From positions 1-30,336 of the IMG/VR virus record IMGVR_UViG_3300025127_000165: 30,336 nucleotides of DNA. One strand, 5' to 3'. Both the position numbers and the translations under genes were made by a program. This DNA is from a virus. The notes under the pieces were generated by a model that was not told the origin of the DNA, searched no databases, and was given only the letters and a program-made list of their open reading frames with translations. How positions within the stretch are numbered: position 1 is the first letter of the stretch; the number at the start of each line of letters is the position of its first letter. Positions 7,527 to 14,809 of this stretch are shown piece after piece.

Positions 7527-7662
7527 AAAAAGAGATGATGACGGAAAGTTTGTTGCTGAAAAAGCAGTCGTTAGTCGTGTAGGTGAGTACGAAAAAAACC
7601 CTGTACCAGAGAAGTCAGGTGATGTCACTACTAGACATGGCAGTACAATTCACTATAGTTAA
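7507..7662 (+). CDS. Small basic protein between portal and scaffold
   Basis: This 51-residue protein of unknown function starts MPTKKSRKRDDDGKFVAEKA. The start at 7507 is supported by a perfect AAGGAGG site and lies inside the last 20 bases of the portal gene. The protein has a Lys/Arg-rich head, an acidic patch and a polar tail (TTRHGSTIHYS), with no hydrophobic segment. It is one of a series of very small charged genes in the head module. Confidence 0.7.
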   Translation: MPTKKSRKRDDDGKFVAEKAVVSRVGEYEKNPVPEKSGDVTTRHGSTIHYS

Positions 7663-7676
7663 AAGAAAAAACCACT

Positions 7677-8525
7677 ATGACTTCATCACAAGTACAAGTA
7701 TCTGAAACACCACCAATGTCTCAACAAGATCTTGAAGGTCTTAAAGATGAGAATGGTTTGTATGCTGGTAAGTTTAAAACTGTAGAAGATCTTGCTAATA
7801 GCTACAAAGAATTAGAAGGTAAGCTTGGTTCTGTTACAGAAGAAGATCAAGTATCTGAATCAACAGAAGAAACTACAGGAGTACCAGAAGACTATAAAGA
7901 CTTTTATCAAGAAGATGGAACTGTAGATTACAACTCTGTAAATGAAAACTATGGGGAAATTCTAGGAGAAATATTTAAAGAGAATAGTATTGACCCATAT
8001 AAAATTGCTGCTGAGTTTGATAAAAACGAAGGAGAGATACCAGAAGAAATGTATCAATCTTTATTAGATGCTGGCTTATCTGCAAATGCTGTTGATTCTT
8101 ACCTTAAAGGAGTGGCAGTTGATAGAGGATTTATTGAAGGTGAAGAAGGGACAGCAGAAGAATTGGCACAAGAAGAAGTTAAAGGTATCAGAGATTCTAT
8201 AGGTGGAGATGAAGCCTATGGCAAGATGGTTAGTTGGGCTTTAGAAAATCTATCCAAACCAGAGATAGAAGCTTTTAATGAAGCAACAAACACAATGTCT
8301 GGACCACAACTTAGTATGATGGTACAAGGACTATATACTAGATACCAAAACGCTATGGGAGTTGAACCAAGTCTTTATTCTGGAAGACCTGCTGCTAGTG
8401 GACCTACACCTTACAGGTCAACAGCAGAAGTAGTAGCTGCTATGTCTGATCCTCGTTGGGAGAAAGACACATCTTACACAGAAAATGTAAAGGCACGTTT
8501 AGTGGGTTCTAACGTATTCGGCTAA
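7677..8525 (+). CDS. Capsid scaffolding/assembly protein, T7 gp9-like
   Basis: This 282-residue acidic protein (T7 gp9 has 307) would guide procapsid assembly and leave before DNA packaging. The recognisable N-terminal block is GKFKTVEDLANSYKELEGKL (residues about 30-50), followed by an acidic Glu-rich linker and a mainly helical body. The C-terminus has the sequence ARLVGSNVFG. Position between portal and capsid supports the call. It begins 15 bases after the previous gene; its stop overlaps the next start (TAATG). Confidence 0.9.
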   Translation: MTSSQVQVSETPPMSQQDLEGLKDENGLYAGKFKTVEDLANSYKELEGKLGSVTEEDQVSESTEETTGVPEDYKDFYQEDGTVDYNSVNENYGEILGEIFKENSIDPYKIAAEFDKNEGEIPEEMYQSLLDAGLSANAVDSYLKGVAVDRGFIEGEEGTAEELAQEEVKGIRDSIGGDEAYGKMVSWALENLSKPEIEAFNEATNTMSGPQLSMMVQGLYTRYQNAMGVEPSLYSGRPAASGPTPYRSTAEVVAAMSDPRWEKDTSYTENVKARLVGSNVFG

Positions 8526-8692
8526 TGGCTAAGTTATGTGCCAGAGGTAAAGCAGCAGCAAAGCGTAAGTTCAAGGTTTATCCTTCTGCTTACGCTAATG
8601 CTTACGCTGTTAAAGTTTGCAAAGGACAAGTAGCTGTTGGTGGCAAGAAACGAGTTGCTAGTGGTTACACAAGAAAATCATTGAGGATTTAA
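8525..8692 (+). CDS. Very small basic protein, YPSAYAN type
   Basis: This 55-residue gene starts within the scaffold stop (TAATG). The product is strongly basic: MAKLCARGKAAAKRKFKVYP, then SAYANAYAVKVCKGQ and a Lys/Arg-rich end. I recognise the KRKFKVYPSAYANAYA core from short proteins of cyanophages and other large marine viruses; I know no proven function. Two Cys residues (5 and 32) flank the core. Lack of hydrophobic segments and the net positive charge would suit contact with nucleic acid or capsid, but this is inference. Confidence 0.75.
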   Translation: MAKLCARGKAAAKRKFKVYPSAYANAYAVKVCKGQVAVGGKKRVASGYTRKSLRI

Positions 8693-8694
8693 CT

Positions 8695-8820
8695 ATGCCA
8701 TTAAAAGGTAAACAGTACAAACTAGATGTTGATGGTGATAAAAAAATCACTAGAAAAGATTTTATGATCTTATCTAAAAACTCTAAAAAGAAAAAGAAGA
8801 ATGGCAAAGCTAACACCTAA
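8695..8820 (+). CDS. 41-residue protein with a single EF-hand-like loop
   Basis: This tiny gene follows the previous stop by two bases (TAACTATG). The protein is MPLKGKQYKLDVDGDKKITR, then KDFMILSK and a lysine-rich tail. Residues 11-22 (DVDGDKKITRKD) fit the EF-hand calcium-binding loop: Asp at 1, 3 and 5, Gly at 4, Ile at 8 and an acidic residue at 12 (Asp where Glu is usual), followed by Phe. The flanking helices would be short, so it is a half EF-hand or dockerin-like unit. Function is unknown. Its last 20 bases overlap the next gene. Confidence 0.7.
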   Translation: MPLKGKQYKLDVDGDKKITRKDFMILSKNSKKKKKNGKANT

Positions 8821-8953
8821 ACAAATAGTAACTCTCAACAAACATTCAAAACATCATTCTAAAAAACACATGGATATGATGAGAAAGCTTATGCGTGAAG
8901 GTAAAACATTTAAAGCTGCACATACAGCAGCACAAAAAGAAGTAGGCAAATGA
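8801..8953 (+). CDS. 50-residue basic, His-rich protein
   Basis: This short gene overlaps both neighbours: it starts inside the EF-hand-like gene and its TGA overlaps the next ATG (ATGA). The product begins MAKLTPKQIVTLNKHSKHHS, has a His/Lys/Met-rich centre (KKHMDMMRKLMREGKTF) and ends in AAHTAAQKEVGK. It is probably helical and strongly basic. The pattern of a short helical repeat with HSKHHS and MxxMRKLM-like spacing is one I associate with small phage proteins of unknown role. The overlaps on both sides support it as a real gene. Confidence 0.65.
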   Translation: MAKLTPKQIVTLNKHSKHHSKKHMDMMRKLMREGKTFKAAHTAAQKEVGK

Positions 8954-9195
8954 GTTTACGCAGATGGTTTAAAGAAGAATGGGTAGACGTTAAAACAGGT
9001 AAGCCTTGTGGTCGGCAAAAAGGAGAGAAGCGTGGTGGCTACCCTGCTTGTAGACCTTCAAAGAGAATTAGTAGTAAGACTCCAAAGACTACAGGAGAAA
9101 TGAGTAGTAAAGAGAAGAGAAGATTCAAAGCAAGCAAGACCAGTTCAAAGAAGATAGCTTACCAACATAGACGCAATAGTTTAAAAATTAAGTAA
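8950..9195 (+). CDS. Small basic Cys-containing phage protein
   Basis: This 81-residue protein starts MSLRRWFKEEWVDVKTGKPC and continues GRQKGEKRGGYPACRPSKR, followed by a Lys/Ser-rich disordered tail. The W(V)DVKTGKPCGR...GYPACRP arrangement, with two Cys bracketing a Gly/Lys loop, is a pattern I recognise from small proteins of marine phages (sometimes listed as a domain of unknown function); no function is known to me. It overlaps the previous gene by four bases (ATGA). It ends before a 50-base spacer that holds a weak TATATT box (9202-9207). Confidence 0.72.
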   Translation: MSLRRWFKEEWVDVKTGKPCGRQKGEKRGGYPACRPSKRISSKTPKTTGEMSSKEKRRFKASKTSSKKIAYQHRRNSLKIK

Positions 9196-9245
9196 TAGTG
9201 TTATATTTGAAATAGCTTACATTTTTTATGTCTAAGGGTGTATCA

Positions 9246-9497
9246 ATGACTAAAGCAGATAAAGACCCCACTGGTGGTCTTACTGCTAGAGGTCGGAGAA
9301 AATACAACCGAGCAACAGGTGGAAACTTGCAAGCTCCTGTTACTAAAAAGACAGGTCTCTCTCCTAGACAAAAATCAAGAAGAAAATCTTTTTGTGCAAG
9401 AATGTCAAAGGTAAAAGGACCATTAAAAAAAGATGGCAAGCTAACTCGCAAAGCTCTTGCACTACGCAAGTGGAATTGTGGGTCTGTAAAAACTTAA
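9246..9497 (+). CDS. Small basic protein of the GGLTARGRRKYN family, upstream of capsid
   Basis: This protein has 83 residues from the ATG at 9246. That start is preferred over the ATG at 9228 because AAGGG (9234-9238) sits about eight bases upstream, while nothing suitable precedes 9228; the longer form would add six residues. Motifs are DPTGGLTARGRRKYNRATGG, RRKSFCARM and TRKALALRKWNCG. I recognise this as a conserved family in marine cyanophages (possibly DUF6321; this is recollection, not a search). It is rich in Arg, Lys and Gly with two Cys, which would suit DNA or capsid binding, but function is unknown. It directly precedes the capsid leader. Confidence 0.8.
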   Translation: MTKADKDPTGGLTARGRRKYNRATGGNLQAPVTKKTGLSPRQKSRRKSFCARMSKVKGPLKKDGKLTRKALALRKWNCGSVKT

Positions 9498-9610
9498 CAG
9501 AGTAGAAATCTAAATATCCTTGTGCCTGATGCGTCAGATACCACTTGAGAGAAAGGATTGAAACGAAGTTAGTTTCTCAAATTTGTAAACATTAATCAAG
9601 GAGTTTTTCT
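9498..9610 (+). other. Structured leader of the major capsid gene
   Basis: This 113-base gene-free stretch carries two stem elements: CTGA/TCAG around 9528-9538 and GAAAC/GTTTC at 9560-9564/9572-9576. The second can be extended by TTGA/TCAA using a bulge. It ends in a strong ribosome binding site. No tRNA, known riboswitch or T7-type promoter was recognised. Likely roles are mRNA stabilisation, processing or promoter function for the capsid transcript. Confidence 0.45.
9598..9603 (+). promoter_or_regulatory. Strong ribosome binding site of the capsid gene
   Basis: AAGGAG lies seven bases ahead of the capsid ATG at 9611, an optimal spacing. Most genes of the window lack such a site and are coupled to the preceding stop codon, so this fits independent, high-level translation of the major capsid protein. 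Confidence 0.75.
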
Positions 9611-10597
9611 ATGGCTAACGCCACAGTCTCACGTCTTGGTTTGGTCAACAATACAGGAACATCATTTGATGCCCTGTTTTTAAAGGTATTTAGTGGCGAG
9701 GTGCTAACTGCGTTTGCCAGAAACAATATCTTTAACGAGCAACTTCATTCAGTTCGTACTATCACAAGTGGTAAGTCAGCACAGTTTCCAGTATTAGGAA
9801 CTGCTACTGCTGCATACCATACAGTAGGAACTCCTCTTGTTGGTGCTAACCAAATCAAGGCAAACGAAAAGATTATCAACATTGATGATCTTCTAATTGC
9901 ACAGAGTTTTATCGCAAACATAGATGAACTCAAGAATCATTATGACGTAAGAGCTACTTACGCTGATGAATTAGGTAAGGCACTTGCTAGAACCTATGAC
10001 CAAAACGTAGCCAAGCAGATTGCAAACGCTTCCAGAGCTTCTACTACTCTTAGTGGTGGTAATGGTGGTCTTGTATTGACACTTGCTAATGGTAATACAT
10101 CATCTTCTGATGTTACTGGTGATGAGATAGCAGCAGCTATCTATGATATTGCACAAACATTTGACGAGAGAGACATCCCTCCAACAGATCGTTTCTGTGT
10201 ATTACCACCTGCTGAGTACTACAAACTTGCTGAGTCTGCTACAAGAACTGTAGACGTTGACTTCAACCCACAGGGTAATGGTTCGTTTGCTTCTGGCAAG
10301 GTACAACAAGTTGCTGGCATACCAATCATGATGTCTAACAACGTACCTCAGTCAAACGTAGGATCTAACCCAAGTGGTGCTAATAACACTTACTCAGGTG
10401 ACGATAGTAAGACTATTGGTCTTGTCTTCCATAAATCTGCTGTTGGTACAGTAAAACTTATGGACATGACAACTGAGATCTCAGGCTCCGACTACGGAAT
10501 TATGTATCAAGGTACATTAATGGTTGCAAAATACGCACTTGGTCATGGAATCCTAAGACCAGAATGTGCAGCTACTATTAAGTTATCTGCTTCTTAA
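9611..10597 (+). CDS. Major capsid protein, T7 gp10-like
   Basis: This 328-residue protein (T7 gp10A has 345) builds the icosahedral head with the HK97 fold. The N-terminus MANATVSRLGLVNNTGTSFD, then LFLKVFSGEVLTAFARNNIF, RTITSGKSAQFPVLGTATA and HYDVRATYADELGKALARTYD are typical of T7-like capsid proteins. Later blocks include PPTDRFCVLPPAEYYKLAES and the C-terminal YALGHGILRPECAATIK. Strong ribosome binding site before, intrinsic terminator after: it looks like a highly expressed unit. No slippery site for a T7-like 10B frameshift product is obvious at its end. Confidence 0.97.
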   Translation: MANATVSRLGLVNNTGTSFDALFLKVFSGEVLTAFARNNIFNEQLHSVRTITSGKSAQFPVLGTATAAYHTVGTPLVGANQIKANEKIINIDDLLIAQSFIANIDELKNHYDVRATYADELGKALARTYDQNVAKQIANASRASTTLSGGNGGLVLTLANGNTSSSDVTGDEIAAAIYDIAQTFDERDIPPTDRFCVLPPAEYYKLAESATRTVDVDFNPQGNGSFASGKVQQVAGIPIMMSNNVPQSNVGSNPSGANNTYSGDDSKTIGLVFHKSAVGTVKLMDMTTEISGSDYGIMYQGTLMVAKYALGHGILRPECAATIKLSAS

Positions 10598-10609
10598 TTT
10601 CAATTTATA

Positions 10610-10639
10610 GGGTATCTTATTATTAGATACCCTTTTTTT
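10610..10639 (+). terminator. Intrinsic terminator after the capsid gene
   Basis: GGGTATCT (10610-10617) and AGATACCC (10625-10632) form a perfect 8-base-pair stem with a 7-base loop, followed by seven T's (10633-10639). It begins 12 bases after the capsid stop codon, the position of the T7 terminator T-phi after gene 10. It is the clearest terminator of the window and should reduce, not abolish, read-through into the tail genes. Confidence 0.9.
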
Positions 10640-10645
10640 ATACCC

Positions 10646-10720
10646 ATGTATTCATCAAAGAAGAGAAAAAAGAAAAAGAAAAAAGGTGGGAGGGATTCAC
10701 TTAAAATAAAAAAGTACTAA
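10646..10720 (+). CDS. 24-residue lysine-rich mini-protein between capsid terminator and tail gene
   Basis: An open frame of 25 codons starts six bases after the terminator T-run and ends three bases before the tail tubular A start. The product is MYSSKKRKKKKKKGGRDSLK followed by IKKY, with more than half basic residues. There is no clear ribosome binding site. Its snug fit between terminator and next gene, and the many other tiny basic genes around the capsid, argue for a real gene, but an A-rich spacer can give such a frame by chance. Confidence 0.45.
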   Translation: MYSSKKRKKKKKKGGRDSLKIKKY

Positions 10721-10723
10721 ACA

Positions 10724-11335
10724 ATGACTGTAGCTGCAACCACTGAACTTGAAGCTGTCAATATAATGATGGCTGCTATAGGTGAATCACCTGTAAATAC
10801 TTTAACAGGTACACTACCTGCTGATGTTGTGATGGCTCGGTCTACTTTGACTGAAGTAAATAAAGAAGTACAGTCTGAAGGCTGGTCTTTTAATACTGAA
10901 ATAGATGTAACCCAACAAAGAACAAATGGTACAAATCATATTGATTTAAGTACTGATGTGTTAAGAATTGATCCTAATATTCATCAACACCCTACGATTG
11001 ATGCAATACAAAGAGGACTTAAGTTATACGACAGATTAAATAATACTTATATATTTAATGAAGATCTTATTTGTACTATTGTTTATTTAAGAACTTTTGT
11101 TGAAATACCAGAACCAGCAAGAAGATATATAACAATAAAAGCTGCAAGAATATTTGTAGATAGGCTTGTTGGAGATCAAGGATTAAGAACCTATACACAG
11201 CAAGACGAAACAAGAGCAAGAGCAATATTAATGGAGACAGACTATGCTAATGCAGATCATAATTTACTAAGAGGAGACCCTTCTTTAACAAGTATTTTTA
11301 ATACTTACAATCCTTCTAGTGCTTTAATTAGATAA
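10724..11335 (+). CDS. Tail tubular protein A, T7 gp11-like
   Basis: This 203-residue protein (T7 gp11 has 196) forms the gatekeeper ring between portal and nozzle. Typical features are the N-terminal TELEAVNIMMAAIGESPVNT, the SEGWSFNTE block and the C-terminal part IPEPARRYITIKAARIFVDR. Position right after the capsid and before tail tubular protein B supports the call. It ends two bases before the next start (TAACTATG). Confidence 0.95.
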   Translation: MTVAATTELEAVNIMMAAIGESPVNTLTGTLPADVVMARSTLTEVNKEVQSEGWSFNTEIDVTQQRTNGTNHIDLSTDVLRIDPNIHQHPTIDAIQRGLKLYDRLNNTYIFNEDLICTIVYLRTFVEIPEPARRYITIKAARIFVDRLVGDQGLRTYTQQDETRARAILMETDYANADHNLLRGDPSLTSIFNTYNPSSALIR

Positions 11336-11337
11336 CT

Positions 11338-13800
11338 ATGCCTGTCATTTCAAGAGCTATACCTACATTGTTGAGAGGTATATCACAATCTTCTGATGCC
11401 TTAAAGCAGCCAGATCATGCTGATATACAAGACAATGCTGACAGTAATCCTGTTCTTGGTTTAACAAAACGTAGTGGTTTGCAATACCTTGCAGCTTTAT
11501 CTTCTTCTACTCTTGGTAATGTTCATATACAAACTATTAATAGAGATGCTAACGAAAAATATGTAGCTGTATTTAGTAATGGTAATGTACAAGTTTTTGA
11601 ATTAGATGGAACAGAATTAACTGTTAATAAACCTGATGGCACTGCTTATTTAAATACTTCTGACCCAAGAAGTGTAATGAAAACAGTTACTATTGCTGAT
11701 TTTACTTTTGTTGTAAATACAAGTATTACAGCAGCTATGGATACTACTCTTAGCAGTGGTACTGGTACAAAGGCAATTATATTTATAAATCAAGCAACAT
11801 CAAAAACAACTTATTCAGTAACAATAGATGGAGTGACAGTTACAGATAACACTGCTACTGATTCCACTTTAAGTACGAGTACAATAGCTGCTGATTTAAA
11901 ATCAGGATTTGATTCTGGTCTTACTGGTTTTACTATTGAAAGAAATGGTCCTGTTCTATATGTAAGAAAAAATGATAATTCTAATTTTTCTATAGATGGT
12001 AGAGATACACAAGGTAATACTAAAATGACAATAATAAAAGATACAGTACAAAGATTTACTGACCTACCTACTGTTTCTCCTAATGGTTATGTTGTAGAAG
12101 TCAAGGGAGATGACGATACAGATTTTGATAATTATTACGTTAAGTTTGTAACTAATAATGGCGGTTCATTTGAAGAAGGGCAGTGGGAAGAAACTGTAGA
12201 AGCTGGAATACCTTTTAAATTTGACTATGCAACAATGCCACATGTTCTTATACGTCAGGCAGATGGTAATTTTAGATTTGCAAGGGTAGATGGTGATAGC
12301 TATAGCGTTACAGTTGGAGGTTCTACATTTTCATTTGATTTACCTAAATGGGGTGAAAGAACTGTTGGTGATGTTATATCAGCACCTAATCCTTCTTTTA
12401 TTGGTAATAAAATTAATAATGTATTTTTCTTTAGAAACAGACTTGGATTTCTTGCAGGTGATAATGTAATACTTTCAAGAGTATCAGAGTTTTTTAACTT
12501 CTTTCCTGAGACAGTTGTATCTGTTTTAGATAATGAACCGATAGATGTAGCTGCTTCTCATACCAAAGTTGCGATCTTAAAAAGTGCAGTAACTATGGGA
12601 GAAAAACTTATCTTGTTTTCTGAACAGACGCAGTTTGTATTGACTAGTTCAGCAGATAACCTTACTCCTAAAACAGCTAACGTGATAGTAGTAACTGAAT
12701 TTGAAAGTAGTGCAGCAGCACAGCCTGTAGGTTCTGGTAGTTCTATTTATTTTTTAACACAGAAAGGTTCTTTTGCTGGTATTAGAGAATATATTATTCA
12801 AGGTGAATCACAGATAAGAGATGCAGCAAATATTACTATTCATGTTCCAAGACTGATACCAAGTAATATTTTTAAAATGGCTGTATCTACTAACCAAGAT
12901 ATTCTTATTTTATTAGGTTCAGACAATACTAATAAACTATATGTATATAGATGGTTATATGGGGAGGGTGGACAGAAAGCTTTAAGTAGTTGGTTTACTT
13001 ATACAATCAACACTAATCGTTCTATTTTAAATGTAGATTTTATTGGTACAGATTTGTTTGCTGTTATAGAAGAAGCTAATAAAGTAACCTTAGAAAAAAT
13101 ACCATTTGAAACTGAATTTAATGAAGCTAATGCTACTCTTGAATATCATTTAGATCATAAGGTAACAGAAGCAACTACAGGTGTTAGTACTGCTTTTAGT
13201 AATGGTGTAACTACATTTACAGTTCCTTACAGGTTAAGAGCTAGCATGAATATTGTTGGTCGATTTTTAGATAAGTCCAGTAATGAAACAAGTACTTATG
13301 TTGATAGTAATGGAGCAACAAAAACTTTAGAAGAAGGTCAAGTAATACAGACAACAAATTCTACTGATGGTTCTACTTCTACAATTACAGCTACAGGAGA
13401 TTATACAAATAGTAAATTTATTATTGGTGAACCTTATGAAATGCACTACAGATTTAGTAAACAAAGATTAACAGAACAAGGTGCTGGAACACCAGAACTG
13501 ATAGGAGGTAGATTACAATTACATCATTTTTATATTAAGTATGAAGATGCTGGGTTTTTTAAAGTAGAAGTAACACCAGAGAATAGAGATACATCTACTT
13601 ATGAATTTACTGGTAATATATTAGGTGCAGCATCTAGCACAATAGGACAAATTAATTTAGATACAGGTACTTTTAGAGTACCTATTATGAGTAAATCAGA
13701 TAGGGTTGATATAGATATAAAGAACAATACTTTTTTACCTACAAGATTAGCTAGTGCAGAGTATGAAGGAGTATTTCATATGAGGAGTAGAAGAATTTAG
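11338..13800 (+). CDS. Tail tubular protein B (nozzle), T7 gp12-like
   Basis: This 820-residue protein (T7 gp12 has 794) forms the tail nozzle. Visible family hallmarks are the N-terminal RAIPTLLRGISQSSDALKQP with HADIQDNADSNPVLGLTKRSG, the middle NNVFFFRNRLGFLAGDNVIL block followed by SRVSEFFNFFPETV, the EKLILFSEQTQFVL strand and the late YRWLYGEGGQKALSSWFTY. It is beta-rich with Ser/Thr-rich loops. The region between residues 130 and 220 is a Thr-rich insert-like stretch. Its TAG overlaps the GTG start of the next gene by one base. Confidence 0.95.
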   Translation: MPVISRAIPTLLRGISQSSDALKQPDHADIQDNADSNPVLGLTKRSGLQYLAALSSSTLGNVHIQTINRDANEKYVAVFSNGNVQVFELDGTELTVNKPDGTAYLNTSDPRSVMKTVTIADFTFVVNTSITAAMDTTLSSGTGTKAIIFINQATSKTTYSVTIDGVTVTDNTATDSTLSTSTIAADLKSGFDSGLTGFTIERNGPVLYVRKNDNSNFSIDGRDTQGNTKMTIIKDTVQRFTDLPTVSPNGYVVEVKGDDDTDFDNYYVKFVTNNGGSFEEGQWEETVEAGIPFKFDYATMPHVLIRQADGNFRFARVDGDSYSVTVGGSTFSFDLPKWGERTVGDVISAPNPSFIGNKINNVFFFRNRLGFLAGDNVILSRVSEFFNFFPETVVSVLDNEPIDVAASHTKVAILKSAVTMGEKLILFSEQTQFVLTSSADNLTPKTANVIVVTEFESSAAAQPVGSGSSIYFLTQKGSFAGIREYIIQGESQIRDAANITIHVPRLIPSNIFKMAVSTNQDILILLGSDNTNKLYVYRWLYGEGGQKALSSWFTYTINTNRSILNVDFIGTDLFAVIEEANKVTLEKIPFETEFNEANATLEYHLDHKVTEATTGVSTAFSNGVTTFTVPYRLRASMNIVGRFLDKSSNETSTYVDSNGATKTLEEGQVIQTTNSTDGSTSTITATGDYTNSKFIIGEPYEMHYRFSKQRLTEQGAGTPELIGGRLQLHHFYIKYEDAGFFKVEVTPENRDTSTYEFTGNILGAASSTIGQINLDTGTFRVPIMSKSDRVDIDIKNNTFLPTRLASAEYEGVFHMRSRRI

Positions 13801-14252
13801 TGGGGTATTTAAGAAAATCAAACCTTAAAGATTTTAAGTTTGTTGTAGAAAACATGAGAGTTATGGATAAAATTGAAGCTATGTATCAAACAGGCATGAG
13901 TCCAGAAGATGCTCTTAGTTATACCTTTTTAGGTAGTAAAACTAATATGACGGTTGCTGATGATAATGACCAACCAATAGGATTATGTGGAGTACAACAA
14001 GATGGTTGTATATGGTTTGTTGCTACAGATGAATTGTTTGATAATAAAAAATATAGAATACAATTAATAAGACAGGGCAAAGAATGGGTTGATAATCTAC
14101 TTGAGTCTTATAAAATACTTTATAATTATGTATATGCAGAAAACAGTTCTGCTATAAAATGGTTAAAAGCTCTTGGGTTTACTTTTATAAAGTTACATGA
14201 GAGCTATGGTCAACAAAAAAAACCTTTTTACGAATTTCTGAGGATCGCCTAG
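13800..14252 (+). CDS. Internal virion protein gp13-like, GNAT fold
   Basis: This 150-residue protein resembles T7 gp13 (138 residues), a protein needed for correct virion assembly with an acetyltransferase-like (GNAT) fold. Matching elements are DGCIWFVATDELFD (T7: CWFVTSDQVW), the helix around EWVDNLLESYKILYNYVYAE (T7: YDTLWNYVW) and SSAIKWLKALGFTFIKLHES (T7: TSHIRFLKTIGAVFHEEY). The start is GTG, sharing its first base with the preceding stop codon; no other start gives the full N-terminus. It abuts the gp14 gene with no gap. Whether it has enzymatic activity cannot be told; an acetyl-CoA loop is not obvious. Confidence 0.85.
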   Translation: MGYLRKSNLKDFKFVVENMRVMDKIEAMYQTGMSPEDALSYTFLGSKTNMTVADDNDQPIGLCGVQQDGCIWFVATDELFDNKKYRIQLIRQGKEWVDNLLESYKILYNYVYAENSSAIKWLKALGFTFIKLHESYGQQKKPFYEFLRIA

Positions 14253-14807
14253 ATGTGTGTTGCTGCAGCAATAGGATTAACAGGTATTGGTGCAACAGCC
14301 TTTAACGTAGGGTTAGGTCTTACTGTTGCCAATGCTTTTGTTCAAAGGTCTGCTGCTCAAAGTGCAGCCGATCAAACATATAATCAAGCATTATTAGCAA
14401 AAGAAGCAGCAGAAAGAGATAGACAACAACAACAATTAGCTCTTGCTGAAAGAAAAGCAGAAGAAGAAAAATTTGCAGCACAAGATAAGTTTGCAAAAAC
14501 TATTGATGCTTTACAAGCAAGTCGATCTATAATAGCTTCAGAACAGGCAGGTACAACTGTAGGATTATTATTGATGGATCAAGAAAGACAAGCTGCTAAC
14601 TATAGAGAAAAAATAAATCAAAGTTTAGAGTCAATGCAAAGACAATATTTATTTAATATTGAATCAACAGAAGCACAATACGACAGTCGAATAAATCAAT
14701 TACAAAGCAATGTAAATGAAGCTTATAATGCTATACCAAGTCTAGGTCAGACTCTATTAAATATTGGTACTCAAGGTGCTGGTATGTACCTTAACGCACT
14801 TCCTTAA
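14253..14807 (+). CDS. Internal virion protein gp14-like
   Basis: This 184-residue protein (T7 gp14 has 196) is part of the inner core and of the channel made on infection; in T7, gp14 is found in the outer membrane after ejection. The N-terminus MCVAAAIGLTGIGATAFNVG parallels the hydrophobic MCWMAAIPIA start of T7 gp14. A long Gln/Ala/Glu-rich helical region follows (about residues 35-100), and a block QERQAANYREKINQSLESMQ matches T7 REANMVTENYRRDYQ in character. Its ATG follows the gp13 stop directly, and the gp15 gene starts two bases after its stop. Confidence 0.88.
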   Translation: MCVAAAIGLTGIGATAFNVGLGLTVANAFVQRSAAQSAADQTYNQALLAKEAAERDRQQQQLALAERKAEEEKFAAQDKFAKTIDALQASRSIIASEQAGTTVGLLLMDQERQAANYREKINQSLESMQRQYLFNIESTEAQYDSRINQLQSNVNEAYNAIPSLGQTLLNIGTQGAGMYLNALP

Positions 14808-14809
14808 TT

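Noticed and set aside
9188-9469. A 93-codon - strand frame opposite the basic gene before the capsid
   Set aside because: It is antisense to a recognisable cyanophage family (GGLTARGRRKYN), so it is a shadow.
9498-9610. tRNA or riboswitch in the capsid leader
   Set aside because: Hairpins are short and the T-loop sequence and acceptor pairing of a tRNA are absent; no known riboswitch core is recognised.
10540-10600. Programmed frameshift at the end of the capsid gene, as for T7 10A/10B
   Set aside because: There is no slippery run near the stop, and the terminator follows at once.
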